Position numbers and translations under genes: made by a program
Notes under the pieces: generated by a model
What the model was told of the DNA's origin: nothing
Databases searched by the model: none
What the model saw: the letters and a program-made list of their open reading frames with translations, nothing else
Assembly (NCBI RefSeq): GCF_001612725.1
Contig: NZ_BDAZ01000035.1
Coordinates: 1 to 64,000 of the forward strand
Length of the DNA stretch: 64,000 nucleotides
Direction: 5' to 3'
DNA from: Nocardia anaemiae NBRC 100462
GTDB lineage: Bacteria; Actinomycetota; Actinomycetes; Mycobacteriales; Mycobacteriaceae
Part shown: positions 52,655-61,147 of the stretch, piece after piece
Position numbering within the stretch: position 1 is the first letter of the stretch
How the letters are laid out: each line of letters opens with the position of its first letter

Positions 52655-54919
52655 TCAGACAGGCTCGGCGGCCACGCCCCGCACATCGCCCAACTCATCG
52701 ATCGCCTCGACCGTCAACTCGTCGTCGAACTCGGCGATACCGTCCATGGTCACCTCGATGACCCGCGCGGTCGCGAGGTCGAAGAACAGACCGGACACCG
52801 CAACTCCCCGCTCCTCCATCCCGCGCCGGACCACGGGGTGGGCATGCAGCCGCTCGAGTTGCAGTGCCACATTCACCATGCCGAGCTGGTCGACCGGGCC
52901 GAATCCGGCGAAGGCCGCGGCATCGGCGACCGGATGTCCGAGCCGGAATCGGTCCAGGCTGGGCCGCGCGTAGGCGAGCCAGTCGCCGAGTCCCGATCCG
53001 GTGCGAACTTCCCGATGCAGTGCTTCCATTGCCCCGCAACCGGAGTGCCCGCAGACCACCACGGCCCGCACGTCCAGCTTCTCCAGCGCGTAGATCAGCG
53101 CGGCCTCCACCGAGACGTCACTGCCACCGGCCGGGACCAGATTGCCCACGTTGCGGACGGTGAACAAGTCCCCCGGCCCGCTGTTGGTGATGACATTCGG
53201 CACGATGCGGGCATCGGCGCAGGTCAGGAAGAACGTGTCGGCATCCGGCCGGTTGCGCAATCCGTGCAGATGCGGGCGCATCAGATGGGCGTGGCCGCGG
53301 TGATAGGCGGCGATACCAGCCGCAATCGGATCCGTCCGATTACCCGTCCGCCGCCACGGACCGATGACCTCATCGATGACCTGGCGCGAGCGCCCACGTT
53401 CGGGCGGGCCCGCCGCCGCGGTCGCCATTCGCGCGCTGCCGATTTCGACGAAATCGACTGTGCCACCGGCGGCCTCACGCAGACCGGCCCAGTCGGTGAT
53501 CAGCTCACAGGAGGCGTGGTCAAGGAAGTCGACCGTCATCTCGATGGTCACGTCGACGTCGGCGGGGACCTTCGCCAGTTCCGCGGTCAGCTTCGGCAGC
53601 GCGAGGAAGGTGCAGGTGCCATCGATAGTGACCAGCCAGCGCCGGGCGTCGGCCACCGGTTCGGCGTGGATGGTCACCCGCACCACCCGCCACAGCAGCA
53701 GACCGAAGGCGAGCACGAGCCCGATTACCATGCCCTGCAACAGATTCAGGAACACCACACCAAGCACTGTGACGACGTAGACGAACAGGTCGCCGGTGCG
53801 CCGGGCCAACCGGATATGGGCCAGCTTCACCAGTTGCACGCCGATCAGGATGAGCAGCCCCGCGAGCGCCGCCTTGGGAATCTGCTGCACCAGCCCGGCC
53901 AGCGCGACCGCGAACAGCAGGATCCACACGCCGTGCAGTACCGTCGCGGCCCTGGTCCGCGCACCGGCATGGGCATTGGTCATGCTGCGAACGATCACCG
54001 CCGCGATCGGCAGCCCACCGAGCAGACCCGACACCACATTCGCCGAGCCCTGCCCGATCAGTTCGCGATCGAAATTGGTTCGATGGCCGGGCCGCGACTT
54101 GTCCACCGCGACCGCCGAGAGCAGGCTCTCCACGCTGGCGATCAGCGCGACCGTCACCATGGCCGTCGCGACGGCGAACCAGCTGCCGGACGGGATCGCG
54201 GGCAATCCGATGGAATCGAGCAGCGACCCGTTCAGCACGACCCGTTCGGCATGGGTCGGCAGTACCAGCGACAGGATCGTGGCGACCACTACGGCAACGA
54301 GTGGTCCTGGCACCACGCGGATCGTGCGCGGGAGGGACTTCCAGCCGATCAGGATGACGATCACCACCAGTCCGACGAACAGATCGCCGCGATGCACCGA
54401 CATCAACTGATGCGGCAGCTGGGTGAGGCTGGCGAACGACGAACTCAACGAGTTGCCGCCGAGCAGAATATGGACCTGCTGCAGCGCGATGATGACGCCG
54501 ATACCGGCGAGCATCGCATGGACCACCACCGGCGCGATGGCGAGCGCGCCGCGCGCAACGCCACTGAGCCCGAACAGGATCTGCAGTAGGCCCGCGCCGA
54601 TGGTGATGAAACAGGTAGCGGCCCAGCCGAATTGGTGCACGCTCTCGGCAACGACGACGGTAAGGCTCGCCGTCGGCCCGCTGACCTGGACGGCTGAGCC
54701 ACCTAGTAGCCCGGCGACGACCCCGCCGACGACGGCGGCGATGAGGCCCGCGGCGACCGGCGCGCCGGAGGCGACCGCTATGCCGAGTGAAAGTGGTAGT
54801 GCGACAAGGAAAACCACGACCGAGGCGGGTAGGTCATGGCGGCCGACGGCGGCGAGACTCACTGGAAGACTTGCGCGAAGCGGCAACGTCCGTGGTGCGG
54901 GATCGGTGTCGGTGGACAT
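52655..54919 (-). CDS. SulP transporter fused to beta-carbonic anhydrase, copy 2
   Basis: 754 residues from an ATG at 54919 with GAAGGAG upstream. Same architecture as copy 1 and closely similar along its whole length (e.g. LPASVVVFLVALPLSLGIAVASGAPVAAGL). In the carbonic anhydrase domain CADSR reads CADARIVPN, so the usual Ser is Ala while the Zn-binding Cys and Asp-Arg dyad remain; CGHSGCGAM keeps the other ligands. Activity may be lowered or altered. Transcribed toward copy 1 but separated by a terminator-like hairpin and its own Crp box. Confidence 0.92.
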   Translation of the reverse strand: MSTDTDPAPRTLPLRASLPVSLAAVGRHDLPASVVVFLVALPLSLGIAVASGAPVAAGLIAAVVGGVVAGLLGGSAVQVSGPTASLTVVVAESVHQFGWAATCFITIGAGLLQILFGLSGVARGALAIAPVVVHAMLAGIGVIIALQQVHILLGGNSLSSSFASLTQLPHQLMSVHRGDLFVGLVVIVILIGWKSLPRTIRVVPGPLVAVVVATILSLVLPTHAERVVLNGSLLDSIGLPAIPSGSWFAVATAMVTVALIASVESLLSAVAVDKSRPGHRTNFDRELIGQGSANVVSGLLGGLPIAAVIVRSMTNAHAGARTRAATVLHGVWILLFAVALAGLVQQIPKAALAGLLILIGVQLVKLAHIRLARRTGDLFVYVVTVLGVVFLNLLQGMVIGLVLAFGLLLWRVVRVTIHAEPVADARRWLVTIDGTCTFLALPKLTAELAKVPADVDVTIEMTVDFLDHASCELITDWAGLREAAGGTVDFVEIGSARMATAAAGPPERGRSRQVIDEVIGPWRRTGNRTDPIAAGIAAYHRGHAHLMRPHLHGLRNRPDADTFFLTCADARIVPNVITNSGPGDLFTVRNVGNLVPAGGSDVSVEAALIYALEKLDVRAVVVCGHSGCGAMEALHREVRTGSGLGDWLAYARPSLDRFRLGHPVADAAAFAGFGPVDQLGMVNVALQLERLHAHPVVRRGMEERGVAVSGLFFDLATARVIEVTMDGIAEFDDELTVEAIDELGDVRGVAAEPV

Positions 54920-55092
54920 TATTCTCCTTCGCCGAACCGGCGTGCAGCCGATCGGTTCATCGGTCGAACATGTACTGGCATCGAAAGCGAGCGGCGGGCG
55001 AAGCTTTCTGGAGAACGCTTGGTGCTGCATGTGCTCCGCATGGAGCAACTTCGTGGAGCAGTGACCCCATAGCGCGAAGGTCAGCCGCAATA

Positions 55093-55110
55093 GTAAAGAC
55101 TTAGCAAAGC
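55093..55110 (-). promoter_or_regulatory. 18-base element shared by both SulP-CA promoters
   Basis: GTAAAGACTTAGCAAAGC on the plus strand, identical to 52525-52542, about 174 bases upstream of the copy 2 start. Confidence 0.65.
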
Positions 55111-55155
55111 GCATGGAAAGGTTTATGGTGCAGATGTGGTCAACTGCTATCGAAA

Positions 55156-55171
55156 TGTGACCTAAGTCACA
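55156..55171 (-). promoter_or_regulatory. Crp-type box, SulP-CA copy 2
   Basis: TGTGA-CCTAAG-TCACA, a perfect match to the Crp consensus and a perfect palindrome, 45 bases from the 18-base element. Confidence 0.75.
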
Positions 55172-55271
55172 GTACGACAGAGGAGGGGGCCCGATTCGGA
55201 TTTGCGCTGGACACTGCGCCGACAGGAAAGGGCCGGGCACTCGTGGTGCACCGACCCTGTGTTCCAATGGG

Positions 55272-55343
55272 TGGTCCCAGCTGGTTTCGAACCAGCGACC
55301 TTCCGCGTGTGAGGCGGACGCTCTCCCACTGAGCTATGGGACC
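55272..55343 (-). tRNA. tRNA-Val (CAC)
   Basis: 72 bases reading GGTCCCATAGCTCAGTGG on the minus strand. Acceptor GGTCCCA/TGGGACC with discriminator A; anticodon loop CTCACAC gives CAC; T-loop GGTTCGAAACC. CCA is not encoded. Confidence 0.95.
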
Positions 55344-55653
55344 GAACTCGACGTTCGAGCGGCGGCGGAGCAGCCGTTCGAACGAGATGGAACCTTAGCA
55401 CGCACTACCGGCGTGCCACCAAATCGCCACCCTTACATGGGCGATCGGCCGCCGACCCCTTGCGACCGGGGTTGCCGTGGGGTCGGCCGATCCGGGCATC
55501 ACTGTCCCGCGACGGGCCGGATCGCACCGCATGAACAACACCCATGTAATTCAACTTCAGGCCGTTCTACCAGCGGATTTGTAGGTTGCGCCGAACGTCG
55601 GCTAATGTTCTGTCTCGCACCACGGAGGGCCGCAAGCCCCCAGAGATGCAAAT
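55344..55653. other. Gap between divergent tRNA genes
   Basis: 310 bases. Contains the likely tRNA operon promoter (55579-55608) and a loose inverted repeat near 55442-55493 (CCGACCCC ... GGGGTCGG with flanking GATCGG/CCGATC). No ORF supported. Confidence 0.5.
55579..55608 (+). promoter_or_regulatory. Likely promoter of the Gly-Cys-Val tRNA operon
   Basis: TTGTAG (55579-55584), 18-base spacer, TAATGT (55603-55608), 45 bases before tRNA-Gly. Confidence 0.5.
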
Positions 55654-55726
55654 GCGGATGTAGCGCAGCTGGTAGCGCATCACCTTGCCAAGGTGAGGGT
55701 CGCGGGTTCGAATCCCGTCATCCGCT
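55654..55726 (+). tRNA. tRNA-Gly (GCC)
   Basis: 73 bases. Acceptor GCGGATG/CATCCGC, anticodon GCC within CCTTGCCAAGG, T-loop GGTTCGAATCC. First of three tRNAs in a row. Confidence 0.96.
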
Positions 55727-55771
55727 CGAGGAGTAGGGCCAGGCAATAGTTGAAGCCTTCCCCCTTCGCAC

Positions 55772-55842
55772 GGTGGAGTGGCCGAGTGGTGAGGCAACGG
55801 CCTGCAAAGCCGTGCACACGGGTTCGATTCCCGTCTCCACCT
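55772..55842 (+). tRNA. tRNA-Cys (GCA)
   Basis: 71 bases. Acceptor GGTGGAG/CTCCACC, anticodon GCA in CCTGCAAAG, T-loop GGTTCGATTCC. Confidence 0.95.
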
Positions 55843-55843
55843 C

Positions 55844-55915
55844 GCGCGATTAGCTCAGCGGGAGAGCGCTTCCCTGACACGGAAGAGGTCACTGGTTCAA
55901 TCCCAGTATCGCGCA
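55844..55915 (+). tRNA. tRNA-Val (GAC)
   Basis: 72 bases. Acceptor GCGCGAT/ATCGCGC, anticodon GAC in CCTGACACGG, T-loop GGTTCAATCC; CCA is encoded next. One base after tRNA-Cys. The Gly-Cys-Val order is the same as in mycobacteria. Confidence 0.96.
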
Positions 55916-55926
55916 CCACCGTTTAC

Positions 55927-55960
55927 CAGATCAGGCCCGGTTCCTACCGGGCCTGATCTG
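55927..55960 (+). terminator. Strong intrinsic terminator of the tRNA operon
   Basis: CAGATCAGGCCCGGT-TCCT-ACCGGGCCTGATCTG, 15 perfect pairs, followed by TTTT. Confidence 0.93.
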
Positions 55961-55999
55961 TTTTGCCCAACCCCCTCGTGCCGAAGCTGGAGGCGCGGG

Positions 56000-56674
56000 T
56001 CACGGTGCCTCGCCACGCCCTTGGCGGCTACCCGCGTATGCGACCTCGCGCAGTTGTCGGATCACTTTCGGGACCATTTCGACCTCGGCCGGATGATTGA
56101 TCATCGGATCGAAGTAGTCGGTCCGGTGCTCGCCCTCGGCCAGGCGCAGGTTGATCTCGGCGAGTTTGCTGGTCGGGCCGCCGATTGGGCTGCCGACCAG
56201 ATCGAAATGCACCTCGTGCTCGCCGAGGTATTCTTCCAGCGCTTCGATGGATGCGGAGTTCGGTTGTGCCGCATCGGGTTCGGCGAATACCCAGGTAGGC
56301 GTCGATTTACCGAAACGGTACGGCACCAGGCCGCCGTACCTGGCGCGGGCCCAACCAGTAGCGACGGTGATCACGAACCGACCGACCGTGCTGCGACCGG
56401 TGGTCGCAAGGGCGAAGTCCCAAGGCTTGTCGTCGCGATCCAGGACACGAAAGGCGAACCCGAGTACATCCGGCACGGCCCCCGGCAGCCCGGTACCCTT
56501 CGACATCCGAGCGATGACGGCCCGTTCACCGCTGCCGAACAGGTTCTCGAACTCGTATTCGGCGTGCAGCCTGCCCGACAGGTTCAGTCCGTCGGGATGG
56601 AGGACCCGCGCATGCCGGAGCCTGGCTCCGGCTGCGAACGCGCTTCGCACGACTGCGGCAGATAAATCGACCAT
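56000..56674 (-). CDS. Catalase-fold-like small protein, function uncertain
   Basis: 224 residues from an ATG with GGAGGG upstream. Blocks RHARVLHPDGLNLSGRLHAEYEF, ARMSKGTGLPGAVPDVLGFAFRVLDRDD, and WARARYGGLVPYRFGK resemble the small catalase-related proteins that are often annotated only as 'phosphodiesterase' in actinobacteria. No heme-ligand Tyr motif is evident. Downstream of the TetR gene on the same strand, possibly co-transcribed. Confidence 0.5.
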   Translation of the reverse strand: MVDLSAAVVRSAFAAGARLRHARVLHPDGLNLSGRLHAEYEFENLFGSGERAVIARMSKGTGLPGAVPDVLGFAFRVLDRDDKPWDFALATTGRSTVGRFVITVATGWARARYGGLVPYRFGKSTPTWVFAEPDAAQPNSASIEALEEYLGEHEVHFDLVGSPIGGPTSKLAEINLRLAEGEHRTDYFDPMINHPAEVEMVPKVIRQLREVAYAGSRQGRGEAP

Positions 56675-56851
56675 GGCGAGCCCTCCGAGGTAGACGACGT
56701 GTTGTCTCCCGGTTGCCCCGCGCGTAGCCGGATAAACGGTAGGCGATCTGGAGGTGGCGACGGCCCCATCGAAGACCGGCTCCGATCTCGCGCCGTCGAA
56801 CGGCGCATGACCGATGACGACACCGGCGGCTCCGCGAACCCATGACCGATG

Positions 56852-57454
56852 TCAACGGACCAAGTGGTCGATCCAAGGGGATGGTAGGGCGGCGCTTGAT
56901 ACCTCGGCGATTTCTTGGAGGCGGGCGGCGGGGATTCCCAAGCGGCTCAGTTGGATCAGGCCCTGGGAGATGACGATGATGTGGGCGCTGAGGGCCGAGA
57001 GGGTGGCGGGATCGATTTCAGGGCGGGCGGTTCGCAGACGATCGGATACGCCGTCCTCCATCGCGGCAGTTGTGCGGGCTCCGATGGTGGCGACCTCGGG
57101 GATGCGGGTGCCGAGTTGGGCGATGCTGTTGATCATGAGGCAGCCGCGGCGGTCCGGGTGGGCGGCACAGTCGTCGATAACCGCTTGGAACAGGGCACGG
57201 ACGGCGGCGCGCGGTGAACCGGAGGCGGATGTGATGACCTCGCGGACGAAACGAGCCCGGCGCTCGCAGTAGCGCTCGAAAGCGGCGAGGAACAGGCCGC
57301 GTTTATTGCCGTAAGCGGCGTAGATGCTGCCGTTCCCGACGCCGGTCGCGCGAGATACATCTTCCACCGACGTTTCGTCGAATCCGTTCGACCAGAACAG
57401 CTCCGTGGCGGCGTCGAGCAAGTTCGATTCATCGAACTGTCGTGGCCGTCCCAT
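56852..57454 (-). CDS. TetR-family regulator
   Basis: 200 residues from an ATG at 57454 with GGTGAG upstream. HTH: NLLDAATELFWSNGFDETSVEDVSRATGVGNGSIYAAYGNKRGLFLAAF. C-terminal part RRGCLMINSIAQLG is typical of the TetR_C_7/ComR-like group. Divergent from the AraC gene; the 16-bp palindrome between them is its likely operator. Confidence 0.92.
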   Translation of the reverse strand: MGRPRQFDESNLLDAATELFWSNGFDETSVEDVSRATGVGNGSIYAAYGNKRGLFLAAFERYCERRARFVREVITSASGSPRAAVRALFQAVIDDCAAHPDRRGCLMINSIAQLGTRIPEVATIGARTTAAMEDGVSDRLRTARPEIDPATLSALSAHIIVISQGLIQLSRLGIPAARLQEIAEVSSAALPSPWIDHLVR

Positions 57455-57502
57455 GCGCTCACCGTACCAACCGGGTCGTGATGTCGAGCACCTCACTTGT
57501 TC

Positions 57503-57518
57503 TGGAGGCGTGCCTCCA
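57503..57518. promoter_or_regulatory. Palindromic operator over the AraC-gene promoter
   Basis: TGGAGGC-GT-GCCTCCA, seven perfect pairs. It abuts TAATAC (57519-57524), a plausible -10, placing it in the spacer region of the AraC-gene promoter. Confidence 0.7.
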
Positions 57519-57532
57519 TAATACTGGTTGAC

Positions 57533-58543
57533 ATGTCCCCAAGCTTCGGTGGTACGGCCCGCAGGCGGGTCGGTGTGCTGGTCTTCGACGGCGTCAAGAT
57601 GCTCGATTTCGTCGGTCCCGCAGAGGTATTCGTCGAGGCGAACCAGTCGGTAGCCGGTTATGAGGTGGTGTTGGTTTCAGCCGACGGCAGGGACGTGCAC
57701 ACCTCGATCGGCGCGCGCACGCAGGTGAGCTGCGCGGCGGCCGACGCGGGTCGCTTCGATACGGTCGTGATACCGGGCAGCGAGTTGCCCGTGGAAAAGT
57801 TCGCGACGCCCGAGGTATTGGCGGCGGCGCGGCAGCTGTCCTGGCATACCCGGCGGATCGCGTCGATCTGCAGCGGCGCGTTCCTGCTGGCCCAGCTCGG
57901 ACTGCTCGACGGCAGGCGGGCGACGACACATTGGAAGTTCACCGCCGACCTGGCGCGCCGGTTTCCGTCGGTACTGGTGGAACCGGATGCGATTTTCGTC
58001 CGCGACGGCAACCTCTACAGTTCGGCCGGTGTGGCGGCGGGTATGGATCTCGCGCTGGCGCTGGTCGAGGAGGATCATGGTGCCGATGCGGCCCGACGGG
58101 TGGCACAGTCGCTGGTGGTGTACATGCAGCGTGCCGGTGGACAGTCGCAGTTCTCGGCATCACTGAGCGGGCCCGCGCCACGCAGTCCGCTGCTGCGCGG
58201 GGTCGTGGATCTGATCTGCGCGGACCCCGCGTATCCACATACCGTGCAGAGCCTCGCCGAGCACGCGCGCGTCAGCGTCCGGCACCTGACCCGACTGTTC
58301 CGCACGGAGCTCGAACGCTCGCCCGCGGAATATGTCGCGTTCATTCGGTTCGGAGTGGCCCGGGATATGTTGCACGCTGGACACAGCGTGACCGAGGCGG
58401 CGATGAGCGCCGGATACGGCAGCAGCGAGGCATTGCGGCGGGCGTTCGTGGCGCGGCTCGGCATTTCGCCGCGCAAATATCAGCAGCGGTTCCGGACGAC
58501 CGGATCGACCATAGGCACCGAGTTCGCGGCCGCCGTGTCCTGA
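57533..58543 (+). CDS. GlxA-type AraC regulator with DJ-1/PfpI domain
   Basis: 336 residues. DJ-1/PfpI domain with ICSGAFLLAQLGLLDGRRATTHW (conserved Cys), then two AraC HTHs (VQSLAEHARVSVRHLTRLFRTELERSPAEYV; VTEAAMSAGYGSSEALRRAFVARLGISPRKYQQRF). The ATG lies eight bases after TAATAC with no Shine-Dalgarno sequence, so the mRNA is probably leaderless. It precedes three hydrolase genes on the same strand and may control them. Confidence 0.92.
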   Translation: MSPSFGGTARRRVGVLVFDGVKMLDFVGPAEVFVEANQSVAGYEVVLVSADGRDVHTSIGARTQVSCAAADAGRFDTVVIPGSELPVEKFATPEVLAAARQLSWHTRRIASICSGAFLLAQLGLLDGRRATTHWKFTADLARRFPSVLVEPDAIFVRDGNLYSSAGVAAGMDLALALVEEDHGADAARRVAQSLVVYMQRAGGQSQFSASLSGPAPRSPLLRGVVDLICADPAYPHTVQSLAEHARVSVRHLTRLFRTELERSPAEYVAFIRFGVARDMLHAGHSVTEAAMSAGYGSSEALRRAFVARLGISPRKYQQRFRTTGSTIGTEFAAAVS

Positions 58544-58637
58544 TCGGGGGCATTTGCGGCCGGTGAAGGGGGGCGCAGGCGAGAGGAGGCAGCGGAAACT
58601 GCTCTGGGCACAGCGCCCATATCGAGAAAGGACCGCG

Positions 58638-59360
58638 ATGTCCCCCGCGTCAACCCCGACCGTTGTACTCGTACACGGCGCCTTCGCCGATGCGTCGAGT
58701 TGGTCACCGGTCACCCAGCGTCTGCTCGAACAAGGCCACCGGGTCGTGGCGCCGCCGGTGTTCAACCGCAGCCTGTCCGGCGATGCCGCATACATCCGGT
58801 CGGTCGTCGAACAGATCGATGGCCCGGTGCTGCTGGCCGGGCATTCCTACGGCGGCGCGGTCATCACCGTGGCGGGCGCTGCCGAGAATGTCGTCGGTCT
58901 CGTCTATGTCTCCGGGTACGCGCTTGAGGAGGGCGAGAGCCTCGGCCAACTGCAGGGCCGGTTCCCGGATTCCGAGCTCGCGGCACATCTCGTGTACACC
59001 TCGTACCCGGTCGACGGCGAAACGACCGGAACCGATGTCTCCGTCGAAATCGACGCGTTCCCAGCAATTTTCGCGGCCGGGATCGATACTGCGACGGCAC
59101 GGGTGCTCGCCGTGTCGCAGCGGCCGCTATCGGCAACCGCGTTCGGTGAGCCCGCCACAGCCGCAGCCTGGAAGACCAAGCCCGCCTGGGGAATCGTGTC
59201 CAGCGCCGACCGCACCATCAATCCGGACGTCGAGCGTTACGGCTATCGAAGGGCCGGGCTGCGGGCGGTCATCGAGCTCGACGCACCGCACCTGGTGATG
59301 CAGACCCATCCGGACCGGGTCGCGTCCGTCATCACCGACGCGATCGCCGAATTGTCCTGA
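58638..59360 (+). CDS. Alpha/beta hydrolase 1 of the cluster
   Basis: 240 residues from an ATG with AAAGGA upstream. Opens PTVVLVHGAFADASSW (oxyanion region), nucleophile GHSYGGAV, later LDAPHLVMQTHPDRV with the likely catalytic His. Esterase/haloperoxidase-like group; substrate unknown. Paralog of the gene at 60389-61096 (same HGAFAD and GHSYGG motifs). Confidence 0.9.
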   Translation: MSPASTPTVVLVHGAFADASSWSPVTQRLLEQGHRVVAPPVFNRSLSGDAAYIRSVVEQIDGPVLLAGHSYGGAVITVAGAAENVVGLVYVSGYALEEGESLGQLQGRFPDSELAAHLVYTSYPVDGETTGTDVSVEIDAFPAIFAAGIDTATARVLAVSQRPLSATAFGEPATAAAWKTKPAWGIVSSADRTINPDVERYGYRRAGLRAVIELDAPHLVMQTHPDRVASVITDAIAELS

Positions 59361-59387
59361 TCCACAACCCGAGAGAAAGGCACGACC

Positions 59388-60353
59388 ATGTCAGGTAATC
59401 CGTTGGGTATCTCGCTCGAGCAGGCGGCGCAGGAGTTCGTCGACGCGACGTCGCAGCCGCCGTTCCTCTACCAACTCGCCCCGGAGGAGGGGCGTAAGGC
59501 GGTGGATTCGGTGCAGGATTCGCCGATTTTCAAGCCCGAGATCGATGAGGAGTGGGTCACCGTCGAGGGCGGTCCGACCGGCTCGGTGCGGGCGCGCATC
59601 GTCAAGCCGCAGGGAGTCACCGAGGTGCTGCCCGTGATCGTCTACACCCATGGCGCTGGGTGGGTTTTCGGCGATGCGCACACCCACGACCGGCTCGTGC
59701 GCGATCTCGCCGTCGGGGTGCACGCGGCCGTTGTCTTCCCGGAATACGACCGGTCGCCGGAGGTGCGGTACCCGGTGGCCAACGAGCAGTCCTACCGGGT
59801 CGCCCAGTGGGTCACGACCGACGGCGCCGAGCATGGTCTGGACGCGTCCCGGATCGCGGTCGCGGGTGATTCGGTCGGCGGCAATATGGCCATCGCGCTG
59901 ACGCTCATGGCGAAGGAGCGCGGCGACCTCTCGTTCGCGCAGCAGGTGCTGTTCTATCCGGTGACCGACGCCAACTTCGACACCAGTTCGTACCAGCAGT
60001 TCGCCGAGGGCTACTTCCTGACTCGCGAAGGGATGCAATGGTTCTGGGATCAGTACACCACCAGCGCCGAAGACCGGGCGCAGATCACGGTGTCGCCGCT
60101 GCGGGCCGGCACCGAGCAGTTGAGCGGGCTGCCGCCCGCGCTGGTCATTACCGCCGAGGCGGATGTGCTGCGCGATGAGGGCGAGGCCTTCGCCGGCAAG
60201 CTGCGTGCCGCGGGCGTGCCGGTGACGCAGGTGCGCTACGGGGGGATCATCCACGACTTCGTCATGGTGAACGCGATGCACGATACGCATGCCGCCAAAG
60301 CCGCTGTCGCACAGGCGATTGCAACGCTGAAGGCCGCCCTGCACACCGTGTAA
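59388..60353 (+). CDS. HSL-type alpha/beta hydrolase (fold-3 esterase)
   Basis: 321 residues. Hormone-sensitive-lipase family: HGAGWVFG (HGGG-like oxyanion motif with one Gly to Ala), nucleophile GDSVGGNMA, Asp near LVITAEADVLRDEGE and His in YGGIIHDFVMV. Cytoplasmic esterase of short-chain or xenobiotic esters. 27 bases after hydrolase 1. Confidence 0.92.
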   Translation: MSGNPLGISLEQAAQEFVDATSQPPFLYQLAPEEGRKAVDSVQDSPIFKPEIDEEWVTVEGGPTGSVRARIVKPQGVTEVLPVIVYTHGAGWVFGDAHTHDRLVRDLAVGVHAAVVFPEYDRSPEVRYPVANEQSYRVAQWVTTDGAEHGLDASRIAVAGDSVGGNMAIALTLMAKERGDLSFAQQVLFYPVTDANFDTSSYQQFAEGYFLTREGMQWFWDQYTTSAEDRAQITVSPLRAGTEQLSGLPPALVITAEADVLRDEGEAFAGKLRAAGVPVTQVRYGGIIHDFVMVNAMHDTHAAKAAVAQAIATLKAALHTV

Positions 60354-60388
60354 TCACACCGCATCCACGAACAGATCAGGAGAAATCC

Positions 60389-61096
60389 ATGACCGCTCCA
60401 ACCATCGTGCTTGTCCACGGCGCGTTCGCCGATTCCTCCAGTTGGAACGGCGTCATCGAACGCCTACGCGCACAAGGACATTCCGTCATCGCCGCGGCAA
60501 ATCCGCTGCGCGGCCTCGACAGTGACGCGGCCTACATCGCATCGGTCGTCGATAGCGTCGAGGGCCCGTGCGTGCTCGTCGGCCACTCCTACGGTGGCAG
60601 TGTCATCACCGTGGCGGCCGAAGGGAAGGCCAACGTCACCGCATTGGTCTACGTTGCCGCGTTCATTCCCGACGAGAACGAGAGCGCGCTACAACTGACG
60701 GACAAGCTCCCCGGCTCCACCTTGGGACCGAACACTCGTCCCGCGAGCTACCCGCTGCCCGATGGCAGCAAGGGCACCGAGCTCTACATCCGCCAGGATG
60801 AGTTCCACCGGCAGTTCGCCGCCGACGTCTCTGCGGCAACGGCGGAACTGATGGCCGCCACGCAACGACCGGTGGCCCTTGCCGCCCTGCAGGAAACTGC
60901 TACCGCGGCCGCGTGGAAGTCGGTGCCCACATTCGCATTGTTGACCACCGACGATCAGAACATTCCCATCGAGGCGCAGCGGTTCATGGCCGAACGCGCC
61001 GGGGCCGACACCGTAGAAATCTCGGCGTCGCATGCGGTTTCGGTATCCGAGCCGCAGGCGGTCGTCGACCTCATCATCCGGGCGCTCGAGCGTTAG
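60389..61096 (+). CDS. Alpha/beta hydrolase 2 of the cluster
   Basis: 235 residues, ATG with AGGAGAA upstream. HGAFADSSSW, nucleophile GHSYGGSV, and ISASHAVSVSEPQAVVD with the likely catalytic His. Paralog of the gene at 58638. Third hydrolase of the run, followed by a bidirectional terminator. Confidence 0.9.
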   Translation: MTAPTIVLVHGAFADSSSWNGVIERLRAQGHSVIAAANPLRGLDSDAAYIASVVDSVEGPCVLVGHSYGGSVITVAAEGKANVTALVYVAAFIPDENESALQLTDKLPGSTLGPNTRPASYPLPDGSKGTELYIRQDEFHRQFAADVSAATAELMAATQRPVALAALQETATAAAWKSVPTFALLTTDDQNIPIEAQRFMAERAGADTVEISASHAVSVSEPQAVVDLIIRALER

Positions 61097-61105
61097 TCCG
61101 GCCTC

Positions 61106-61147
61106 GATCCGACTCGCGCCGCGGGCAATTGCGGCGCGAGTCGGATC
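61106..61147. terminator. Bidirectional hairpin, overlaps a stop codon
   Basis: GATCCGACTCGCGCCGC (61106-61122), eight-base loop, GCGGCGCGAGTCGGATC (61131-61147): 17 perfect pairs between convergent genes. The last bases are part of the MASE1 gene stop. Confidence 0.8.

Noticed and set aside
53491..53512. GTGA-N5-TCAC inside SulP-CA copy 2 as another Crp box
   Set aside because: Spacer is five, not six, bases and it lies inside coding sequence.
55442..55493. Loose inverted repeat between tRNA genes as a small RNA
   Set aside because: No promoter or terminator brackets it; structure alone is weak evidence in high-GC DNA.
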